64,000 nucleotides of DNA from NCBI RefSeq assembly GCF_008806385.1, contig NZ_VZZK01000007.1, positions 62,001 through 126,000 on the forward strand, given 5' to 3'. The DNA is from Methylobacterium soli (GTDB lineage Bacteria > Pseudomonadota > Alphaproteobacteria > Rhizobiales > Beijerinckiaceae). Of this stretch, positions 57,466 through 64,000 are shown piece after piece; the stretch's first letter is position 1, and the number at the start of each line of letters is the position of its first letter. A program made the position numbers and the translations under genes. The notes beneath the pieces were generated by a model, which saw only the letters and a program-made list of their open reading frames with translations, was not told the DNA's origin and made no database searches.

Positions 57466-58259
57466 CGGCGCGCGGGATGATCCGGACCGCGACGGCGGCG
57501 CTGGCCGCCCTGCTCCTCGCGCCCGGGCCGGCGGCGTTCCCGGGGGAGATCGCGCCCGCGGACAAGCGCTCGGGGTTCGCCGAGATGGGCCCCGCGCTCC
57601 AGGCCATGCAGCGCGACGACACCGCCCATCCGGGCATGCTGTGGGTCCAGGACGGCGCCGATCTCTGGGCCCGCGCCCCGTCGGCCGACGCGCCGGCCTG
57701 CGGCGGCTGCCACGGCGAGGCGCGCGCGAGCATGCGCGGGGTCGCGGCCCGCTACCCCGCCTGGGACGCGCGCAGCGGCCGGCCGATCGATCTGGAGGAC
57801 CGGATCAACCAGTGCCGGCGCACCCATCAGCAGGCCGAGCCCTTCGCCCGCGAGAGCGCCGACCTCCTCGGCCTCACCGCCTTCGTCGCCCTGCAATCGC
57901 GCGGGATGCCGCTCGCGCCGCCGGACGATTCCCGCCTCGCCCCGGCGCGCCAGGAGGGCCGCGCCCTGTTCGAGGCCCGGATGGGCCAGCTCGGCCTGTC
58001 CTGCGCGATCTGCCACGACGACCATTGGGGCCGGCATCTCGGGGCGGCCGTCATCCCGCAGGGCCACCCGACGGGCTACCCGCTCTATCGGCTCGAATGG
58101 CAGGGACTCGGCTCGCTGCAGCGCCGGCTGCGCAACTGCATGAGCGGCATGCGGGCGGAGCCCTACCCGTTCGGGGCGCCGGAATACGTCGCCCTCGAAC
58201 TCTACCTCGCCGAGCGCGCGGCCCCGCTCCCGCTTGAGACGCCGGCCCTGCGCCCCTGA
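57462..58259 (+). CDS. soxA: SoxA diheme cytochrome
   Basis: The 265-residue protein has a signal peptide (cleavage near A-A-F-P-G), two heme sites C-G-G-C-H (80-84) and C-A-I-C-H (181-185), and the active-site Cys226 in R-N-C-M-S-G-M-R, the SoxA position that ligates the active heme as a persulfide. With SoxX it oxidatively couples thiosulfate to SoxY. GTG 57462 gives the 4-base overlap with soxZ; ATG 57477 would make a 260-residue form. It is the last gene of the operon. Confidence 0.92.
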   Translation: MTARGMIRTATAALAALLLAPGPAAFPGEIAPADKRSGFAEMGPALQAMQRDDTAHPGMLWVQDGADLWARAPSADAPACGGCHGEARASMRGVAARYPAWDARSGRPIDLEDRINQCRRTHQQAEPFARESADLLGLTAFVALQSRGMPLAPPDDSRLAPARQEGRALFEARMGQLGLSCAICHDDHWGRHLGAAVIPQGHPTGYPLYRLEWQGLGSLQRRLRNCMSGMRAEPYPFGAPEYVALELYLAERAAPLPLETPALRP

Positions 58260-58363
58260 CGCCGGCGCCCGACGAGGCCGACGGCATCGGGAACAGGCCC
58301 CCGCGAATGCGGGCGGCATTCCTCCGCCGGACCTCATGAGGCTTGAATTCAGAGGCCCGGGCC

Positions 58364-59359
58364 TCAGGCCGGGAGGCGCCCCTCCTCGGCGGCGTGGCAG
58401 GCCACGCCGTCGCGCAGCTGCGGCACCTCGCTGCGGCAGCGCGCATTCGCCAGCGGGCAGCGCGGGTTGAAGCTGCAGCCCGGGGGCGGGTCGATCGGGT
58501 TCGGGATCTCGCCCGCCACCGGCACGCGGCTGCGCCCGATATGAGCGAGGTCGGGCACCGCGTCGAGGAGCATCCTGGTATAGGGGTGGCGCGGCCGGAC
58601 GAAGATCTCGCGCCCGCCCCCGACCTCGACGAGGCGCCCGAGATACATCACGCCGACCCGGGTCGCCATGTGGCGCACGACCGCGAGATTGTGGCTGATG
58701 AACAGGTAGGTCAGCCCGAGCCGGTCCTGCAGGTCGCGCATCAGGTTGAGGATCTGGGCCTGGACCGAGACGTCGAGGGCCGAGGTCGGCTCGTCGCCCA
58801 CCAGGAACTCGGCCTCCGAGGCCAGCGCTCGCGCGATGGCGATGCGCTGGCGCTGCCCGCCCGAGAAGGCGTGCGGGTACTTGCGGGCATCGTCCGGGTG
58901 CAGCCCGACGAGCTCCAGGAGCGCGCCGACCCGGGCCCGGATCGCCGCCTCGCCCTGGATCAGGTCGAAGGCCCGGATCGGCTCCGCCACGATCGCGCCG
59001 ACGCGCCAGCGCGGGTTCATCGAGGCATAGGGGTCCTGGAAGATCATCTGGATCCGGGCGCGCAGGCGCCGCCGCGCCGCCGCCTGGCGCGGGTCCGTCA
59101 TGGAGATGCCGCTGATCCGGACCTCGCCGGCGCTCGGCGGCAGGAGGCCCACCACCATCCGGGCCACCGTCGACTTGCCCGAGCCGGATTCGCCGACCAG
59201 CGCGAAGGTCTCGCCCCGCGCGATGCTGAAGGCGACCCCGTCCACCGCCTTGAGGCTCTGGCGCGGCGCCCGCTCGATCACCCGGTTGAGCCAGGGCTTC
59301 GACACGTCGAAGACCCGGCGCAGGCCATCGACCTCGACATAGGGGGCAGCGACGCTCAT
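58364..59359 (-). CDS. dppF: Dipeptide/oligopeptide ABC transporter ATPase, DppF/OppF type
   Basis: A 331-residue ATPase with Walker A G-E-S-G-S-G-K-S-T, signature F-S-G-G-Q-R-Q-R, Walker B L-V-G-D-E-P, and the C-terminal oligo/dipeptide domain (P-G-C-S-F-N-P-R-C-P) whose cysteines bind an iron-sulfur cluster in some members. It overlaps dppD by 4 bases and is the last gene of the minus-strand operon. It powers uptake of peptides or other substrates of this group. Confidence 0.92.
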   Translation of the reverse strand: MSVAAPYVEVDGLRRVFDVSKPWLNRVIERAPRQSLKAVDGVAFSIARGETFALVGESGSGKSTVARMVVGLLPPSAGEVRISGISMTDPRQAAARRRLRARIQMIFQDPYASMNPRWRVGAIVAEPIRAFDLIQGEAAIRARVGALLELVGLHPDDARKYPHAFSGGQRQRIAIARALASEAEFLVGDEPTSALDVSVQAQILNLMRDLQDRLGLTYLFISHNLAVVRHMATRVGVMYLGRLVEVGGGREIFVRPRHPYTRMLLDAVPDLAHIGRSRVPVAGEIPNPIDPPPGCSFNPRCPLANARCRSEVPQLRDGVACHAAEEGRLPA

Positions 59360-60411
59360 CGGACCTGCAGGGGCTCGGCATGGGGAGCGGCCCCGCCGGC
59401 CGCGTCGGCATCGTAGAGGTGGCAGGCGACCGCGCTCGTGCCGATCCTCGCCGGATCGGTGCCGATCCCTCCGGGCTCGGTGCCGACCGGAATCGGCTCC
59501 GGCCGTTCGACGCGGCAGCGCCCGAACACCTTCGGGCAGCGCGGATGGAAGGCGCAGCCGGGGGGAATCGCGGTGAGCCGCGGCATCGATCCGGGGATCT
59601 GGGCAAGGCGGCCGGCCCCTTGCGTCAGGGTCGGGATCGCCCCCATCAGGCCGATCGCGTAGGGGTGCCGGGGATTGCGCACCACGGATTCGATGGGGCC
59701 GATCTCGGCGATGCGCCCGGAATACATCACGGCGACCCGGTCGGCGGCCTCGGCGATCACCCCCATATCGTGGGTGACGAGCATCACGGCGGTGCCGTGG
59801 TCGCGGCAGAGTCGCTTCAGCAGGGTAATGACCTGGGCCTGGACCGAGACGTCGAGGGCGGTCGTCGGCTCGTCGGCGATGATCAGCTCGGGCTCGGCCG
59901 CGAGCGCCAGCGCGATCACCACGCGCTGGCGCATGCCGCCCGAGAACTCGTGCGGGTAGCCGTCGATGCGCCGCTCCGGCGCCGGGATGCCGACCTCGGC
60001 CAGGAGGTCGACGGCCCGGTTCCGCGCGGCCCGGGCCGACAAATCGGTGTGGGTGCGGATCGTCTCCACGATCTGCTCGCCGACCCGGTAGAGCGGGTCG
60101 AGGGAGGTCAGCGGGTCCTGGAAGATCATGCCGATGCGCCGGCCCCGGACCCGGCGCATGCGCTCGGGCGGCAGGGTGTCGATGCGCTCGGTCCCGAGGT
60201 GGATCTCCCCGCCGACGATGCGGCCCGGCGGGTCGAGGAGCCCGATCACCGCGGAGCCCGTCACGGACTTGCCGGCGCCGGATTCGCCGACGACGCCGAG
60301 GATCTCGCCGCGGCCGATCTCGAAGGAGACGCCGTCGATGGCCGGCAGGCTGCCGGCCCGCGTCTCGAAGGCCACCCGCAGGTCGCGCACGGTGAGGATC
60401 GGTGCGCTCAT
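59356..60411 (-). CDS. dppD: Dipeptide/oligopeptide ABC transporter ATPase, DppD/OppD type
   Basis: A 351-residue ATPase with Walker A G-E-S-G-A-G-K-S, signature F-S-G-G-M-R-Q-R, Walker B I-I-A-D-E-P, and the oligopeptide C-terminal domain (P-G-C-A-F-H-P-R-C-P). Near the C-terminus there is an extra Gly/Pro-rich stretch (G-T-E-P-G-G-I-G-T-D-P-A-R-I-G-T) with a short DNA repeat, compared with standard DppD. The start at 60411 overlaps the dppC end by 4 bases. Confidence 0.92.
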   Translation of the reverse strand: MSAPILTVRDLRVAFETRAGSLPAIDGVSFEIGRGEILGVVGESGAGKSVTGSAVIGLLDPPGRIVGGEIHLGTERIDTLPPERMRRVRGRRIGMIFQDPLTSLDPLYRVGEQIVETIRTHTDLSARAARNRAVDLLAEVGIPAPERRIDGYPHEFSGGMRQRVVIALALAAEPELIIADEPTTALDVSVQAQVITLLKRLCRDHGTAVMLVTHDMGVIAEAADRVAVMYSGRIAEIGPIESVVRNPRHPYAIGLMGAIPTLTQGAGRLAQIPGSMPRLTAIPPGCAFHPRCPKVFGRCRVERPEPIPVGTEPGGIGTDPARIGTSAVACHLYDADAAGGAAPHAEPLQVR

Positions 60412-61439
60412 TGCAGCTTCGGGTTCAGCGCGTCGCGCAGCCAGTCGCCCAGCAGGTTGATCGCCAGCACCAGCCCGGCGAGCGCGAGCCCCGGGAAGGC
60501 GACGATCCACCATTCCCCCGAGAACAGGAAGCGGTTGCCGGTGCGGATCAGGGTGCCGAGCGAGGGCATGGTCTCGGGCAGGCCGGTGCCGAGGAAGGAC
60601 AGGGTCGCCTCCGTGATGATGGCGAGCGCCAGGTTGATCGTCGCGATGACGAAGACCGGCCCGGTCACGTTCGGCAGGACGTGCCGGACCATGATGACGG
60701 GCGCGGACAGGCCGATGAGGCGCGCGGCCTGGACGTAATCCTTGCCCCGCTCGACCATCACGGAGGAGCGCACGGTGCGGGCGTATTGGACCCAGAACGA
60801 GAGGCCGATCGAGACCACGATGAGCAGGATCGTGGCGTTGGTGTCGAGCGCGCCGCCGAAGGCCGCCTTGGCGACGCCGTCGACCACGAGGGCGATCAGG
60901 ATGGCCGGGAAGGTGAGCTGCACGTCGGCGATCCGCATCACCAGGGCGTCGGCGATGCCGCCGAAATAGCCCGCCACCAGCCCGAGGGCGATGCCGAGGC
61001 TGCCCGAGACCGCGACGCCGAGGAGGCCGATGATCAGCGAGAGGCGCAGGCCGTAGAGCACGGCGGAGAGCACGTCGCGGCCCTGGTCGTCGGTGCCGAG
61101 GAGGAAGGGCGCCTGGCCGTCCGCCGCCCAGAGCGGGGGCAGGTTGGAGTTGATCAGCTCGAGCTGGGCCGGGTCGTAGGGGTTCTGCGGCGCGATCCAG
61201 GGGGCCGCGAAGGCGAGCCCGAAGAGCAGGAGCGTGACGGCGAGCGCCCCCATGGCGAGCTTCGAGCGCCGGAAGCTCGCCCAGAGGTCCGAGCCGAGGA
61301 ACCGGGCCAGGCCGGGGCGCGGGGCCTCCGGTGCGGGCGGAGCCGCCCCCGCGATCGGCGCCGCGAGGGCGGCCTCGTGCGCGGAGATCTCGTGCGCCGA
61401 GGTCTCGTGCGCGGACATGCCGTTCCCGGAGGGGCTCAC
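60408..61439 (-). CDS. dppC: Dipeptide/oligopeptide ABC transporter permease, DppC type
   Basis: A permease of 343 residues from GTG 61439 (4-base overlap with dppB), or 336 from ATG 61418. It has six transmembrane helices and the DppC pattern (L-L-G-T-D-D-Q-G-R-D-V-L-S-A-V-L-Y-G, E-A-A-x-x-x-G-type loop as A-A-R-L-I-G-L). The N-terminus has a triple S-A-H-E repeat from a 15-bp DNA repeat, an extension not typical of the family. Confidence 0.9.
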   Translation of the reverse strand: MSPSGNGMSAHETSAHEISAHEAALAAPIAGAAPPAPEAPRPGLARFLGSDLWASFRRSKLAMGALAVTLLLFGLAFAAPWIAPQNPYDPAQLELINSNLPPLWAADGQAPFLLGTDDQGRDVLSAVLYGLRLSLIIGLLGVAVSGSLGIALGLVAGYFGGIADALVMRIADVQLTFPAILIALVVDGVAKAAFGGALDTNATILLIVVSIGLSFWVQYARTVRSSVMVERGKDYVQAARLIGLSAPVIMVRHVLPNVTGPVFVIATINLALAIITEATLSFLGTGLPETMPSLGTLIRTGNRFLFSGEWWIVAFPGLALAGLVLAINLLGDWLRDALNPKLQ

Positions 61440-62416
61440 GCGGCGCGCCCCGTCGCGAGGCGCAGGCGCGGATCGACCACCGAGTAGAGCAGGTCCACCG
61501 CGAGGTTGATCGTCACGAAGATCGCCGCGACGAGGAGCAGGTAGGCCGCCATGATCGGGATGTCGACGTTCTGCACCGCCTGCACGAACAGGAGGCCCAT
61601 GCCGGGCCACTGGAACACCGTCTCGGTGATGATCGAGAAGGCGATGACGGAGCCGAGCTGCAGCCCCGCGATGGTGATGACCGGCACGAGCGTGTTCTTG
61701 AGCGCGTGCCCGAAATGCACCGCATGCGTGGTCAGGCCCCGGGCCCGGGCGAAGCGGATGTAGTCGGTGCGCAGCACCTCCAGCATCTCGGCCCGGACGA
61801 GGCGCATGATCAGGGTCATCTGGAACAGCCCGAGGGTGACCGAGGGCAGGATCAGGGCCTTGAGGCCCGAGAGCGTCAGGAAGCCGGTGCTCCACCAGCC
61901 CAGCCGCACCGTGTCGCCGCGCCCGTAGGAGGGCAGCCAGCCGAGCGTCACCGAGAACAGGAAGATCAGCAGGATGCCGATCAGGAAGGTCGGCAGGCTG
62001 ACCCCGATCAGCGACACCGCCTGGAACAGCTTGGCGAGCGCCGTGTCCCGCCGCAGGGCGCAGTAGACGCCCATCAGGATGCCCACCGTGAGGGCGAACA
62101 CGGTGGCGCAGAGGGCGAGTTCCAGCGTCGCCGGCATGCGCTCGGCGAGGAGCGCCGCCACCGGCTGGCGGAACTGGTAGGAGATGCCGAAATTGCCTCG
62201 CAGCACGTTGCCGGCGTAGCGGCCGAACTGCACCAGCGTCGGGTCGTCGAGGCCGAGGCTCCTGCGGATCTCGGCCCGCTCGGAGACCGGCGTGTCGGGC
62301 CCGACGATCTGGTTCACGGGATCGCCCGCGAAGCGGAACATCGAGAAGGCGATGAGCCCCACGACCGCGAGCACGAGGACGGATTGGACGGCGCGGCGGA
62401 GGAGAAAGGCGAGCAC
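61436..62416 (-). CDS. dppB: Dipeptide/oligopeptide ABC transporter permease, DppB type
   Basis: A 326-residue permease with six transmembrane helices and the DppB motifs F-R-F-A-G-D-P-V, R-R-S-L-G-L-D-D-P and A-R-A-R-G-L-T near the coupling loop. It forms the membrane channel with DppC. It starts 15 bp after the binding-protein stop and overlaps dppC. Confidence 0.93.
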   Translation of the reverse strand: MLAFLLRRAVQSVLVLAVVGLIAFSMFRFAGDPVNQIVGPDTPVSERAEIRRSLGLDDPTLVQFGRYAGNVLRGNFGISYQFRQPVAALLAERMPATLELALCATVFALTVGILMGVYCALRRDTALAKLFQAVSLIGVSLPTFLIGILLIFLFSVTLGWLPSYGRGDTVRLGWWSTGFLTLSGLKALILPSVTLGLFQMTLIMRLVRAEMLEVLRTDYIRFARARGLTTHAVHFGHALKNTLVPVITIAGLQLGSVIAFSIITETVFQWPGMGLLFVQAVQNVDIPIMAAYLLLVAAIFVTINLAVDLLYSVVDPRLRLATGRAA

Positions 62417-62431
62417 GCTACGCGCCTCCGC

Positions 62432-64000
62432 TCACGGCTGCTTCGACACCCAGTACAGCATCAGCATGTTGTCGGGGCGCTGGACCAGGTTGACCTTCTT
62501 GGAGACGCCCCAGGCGAGCGCCTGCTGGTGGAGCGGGATGTAGCCCCACTCGGCCTGAATCGTGTCGAAGGCGTCCTTGATCTCGGCGTCGCGCGCCTTC
62601 GGGTCGGTCTCGCCCTCGACCTGATCGGCCAGGGCATCGACCTTGGGGTTGCAGTAATTGCCGAGGTTCCAGCCGCCGCGGCCCGACTTGCCGTCCCCGC
62701 GGCAGCCCGTGATCTCGTAGAGGATGTTGTGGCTGTCCTGCGAGGAGGGCGTCCAGCCGACGAGGTAGAACGAGGTGTCGTAGGCGGGCGCCAGCACCTT
62801 GGCGAAGTACTTGGCCTTGGGCTGCGCGTTGAGGTTCACCTTGACGCCGATGCGGGCCAGCATCGAGACCACGGCCTGGCAGATCGCCTCGTCGTTGACG
62901 TAGCGGTCGTTCGGGCAATCCATGGTCAGGCTGAAGCCGTCCGGATAGCCGGCCTCGGTCAGGAGCGTCTTGGCCGTCTTGGCGTCGGCGGCGGGGCGCT
63001 TGAACTCGCCGGAGCGGGCGTAGAGCGAGGGGGCGATCAGGAGGGCGGAGGGCGTCGCCTGCCCGCGCATCACGCGCTTGGCGATCGTGTCCTCGTCGAT
63101 GGCGAGGTAGAAGGCCCGGCGGACGCGGGGATCCTTGAACGGGTTCTTGCCCTTGACGCTCGCATCCTTCAACTCGTCCCGCCACTGGTCCATGCCGAGG
63201 AAGACCGTGCGCAGCTCGGGCCCCGCCATCACGACGGCGTTGCCGCTGGATTCCACCCGCGGCTGGTCCTGCAGCGGCACCGGGTCGATCCAGTCGACCT
63301 CGCCCGATAGGAGCGCGGCGACCCGGGTCGCGGCGTTGCCGATCGTGGTGAAGACCGCCTCGTCGAGGTTCGACTCGACCTTGCCCCAGTAGCCCGGGAA
63401 CTTCTTGAACACCGTGCGCACGCCCGGCTGGTGCTCGGTGACCACGAAGGGGCCGGTGCCGTTCTCGTGGAGCGCGGCGTAGCTCGGCGCGGCGGCGCTC
63501 GCCGGCGAGGGCGCGACCGCGCCGTTCTTCTCCGCCCAGGATTTCGACATGATGTACCAGGTCGAGAACTGGTGGATCGCGATCGGATTGGGCTTCTTCA
63601 GCACCATGTCGACGGTGTGGTCGTCGACCTTCACGAACTCGGCGTCGGCCGGCACGTTCGTCTGGAAGTTCGAGCCCGCCGCCCGCACCCGGGCGGCCGA
63701 GAAGATCACGTCGTCGGCGGTGAAGGCCGAGCCGTCGTGGAACTTGACGTCCCGGCGCAGGTGGAAGCGCCAGCGGGTCGGCTCGGGCGTCTCCCAGGAT
63801 TCGGCGAGCTGGGGCGCGAGGTTGAGCTCCTTGTCGCGGGTCACCAGGGATTCATAGACCGCCCCGTGCATCCCGATCGTGAAACTCTCCTTCAGCGAGT
63901 AGGGATCGAGGGACTTGATGTCCCCCTGGAAGGCGAAGCGAAAGACGTTCGCGGCTTGGGCCGGGGCGGCTGCGGCGAGGCCGAGACCCAGCGCGACACC
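62432..64000 (-). CDS. Dipeptide/oligopeptide ABC transporter substrate-binding protein (5' end outside window)
   Basis: A family 5 (SBP_bac_5) extracytoplasmic binding protein; at least 522 residues are visible. The right edge cuts within the signal peptide (G-L-G-L-A-A-A-A-P-A-Q-A-A), so only a few residues are missing. Family features include D-P-Y-S-L-K-E, the P-Q-L-A-E-S-W segment and a central F-K-K-F-P-G-Y-W. It captures the substrate for the DppBCDF transporter. The ligand may be peptides, nickel chelates or other compounds of this group. Confidence 0.92.
   Translation of the reverse strand, partial: GVALGLGLAAAAPAQAANVFRFAFQGDIKSLDPYSLKESFTIGMHGAVYESLVTRDKELNLAPQLAESWETPEPTRWRFHLRRDVKFHDGSAFTADDVIFSAARVRAAGSNFQTNVPADAEFVKVDDHTVDMVLKKPNPIAIHQFSTWYIMSKSWAEKNGAVAPSPASAAAPSYAALHENGTGPFVVTEHQPGVRTVFKKFPGYWGKVESNLDEAVFTTIGNAATRVAALLSGEVDWIDPVPLQDQPRVESSGNAVVMAGPELRTVFLGMDQWRDELKDASVKGKNPFKDPRVRRAFYLAIDEDTIAKRVMRGQATPSALLIAPSLYARSGEFKRPAADAKTAKTLLTEAGYPDGFSLTMDCPNDRYVNDEAICQAVVSMLARIGVKVNLNAQPKAKYFAKVLAPAYDTSFYLVGWTPSSQDSHNILYEITGCRGDGKSGRGGWNLGNYCNPKVDALADQVEGETDPKARDAEIKDAFDTIQAEWGYIPLHQQALAWGVSKKVNLVQRPDNMLMLYWVSKQP

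Noticed and set aside
1..64000. CRISPR arrays, tRNA and rRNA genes, insertion sequences
   Set aside because: No regular spaced repeats of CRISPR type, no cloverleaf with T-loop consensus, no rRNA stretches and no transposase motifs were found. The tandem repeats seen have no spacers.

Overview
The window is GC-rich alphaproteobacterial DNA, most likely from a Methylobacteriaceae chromosome (Methylobacterium or a close relative). This is inferred from a 29-residue PqqA precursor peptide, a DUF6894-type protein opening with ARYFFDVHD, the hemP-hmuTUV heme island, TadE/TadG-type envelope genes and several small proteins that look typical of the family. No rRNA, tRNA, CRISPR array or insertion sequence was recognised. 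Both ends cut genes: a 3-hydroxyisobutyrate-dehydrogenase-like gene on the left and a peptide-binding protein gene on the right.

Layout. 1-5.7 kb: dehydrogenase, TRAP transporter (DctP and a fused DctQM) and a transketolase, probably a sugar-acid or polyol catabolic set. 6.3-11.7 kb: heme uptake island hemP-hmuT-hmuU-hmuV-TonB receptor, preceded by a palindromic AT-rich box that could be an iron-responsive operator. 11.8-17.2 kb, minus strand: an RND efflux operon (small membrane protein, TetR, adaptor, pump) with two TetR-type palindromes in front. 17.3-19.0 kb: an HWE-type sensor kinase. 19.5-26.9 kb: mixed small genes, a DEDDh exonuclease, a DoxX protein, a fused dihydroxyacetone kinase, an orphan pqqA with its own terminator, and a TauE/SafE permease. 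27.2-30 kb, minus strand: a probable stress operon of an NAD-binding protein, a cupin, an AhpD-like protein and an ECF sigma factor. 30-31.7 kb: D-serine dehydratase behind a coupled 90-residue unknown. 32-34 kb: small unknown proteins. 34.2-38 kb: HD-GYP response regulator and hybrid histidine kinase. 38-41 kb: divergent TadE/TadE and TadG genes. 41-51.5 kb: cell-wall enzymes (MltB-type transglycosylase, L,D-transpeptidase), a cobalamin-binding-like protein with a membrane partner, a receiver protein, a ClpP-like protein, a PAP2 protein and an M20 peptidase. 51.8-58.3 kb: a tightly overlapping operon of a periplasmic molybdenum hydroxylase, flavocytochrome c sulfide dehydrogenase and soxXYZA. 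58.4-64 kb, minus strand: a dipeptide-type ABC importer.

The most unusual module is the 51.8-58.3 kb operon. It joins a xanthine-oxidase-family molybdenum enzyme to a Sox set that has no soxB or soxCD in the window, and its SoxY ends in A-A-C-L-E-G instead of G-G-C-G-G. A second candidate for something undescribed is a pair of intergenic elements (about 24.87-24.96 kb and 31.94-32.03 kb, minus strand) that look like two copies of one small RNA: a 5' hairpin, a conserved stretch with a CCUCC core, and an intrinsic terminator.
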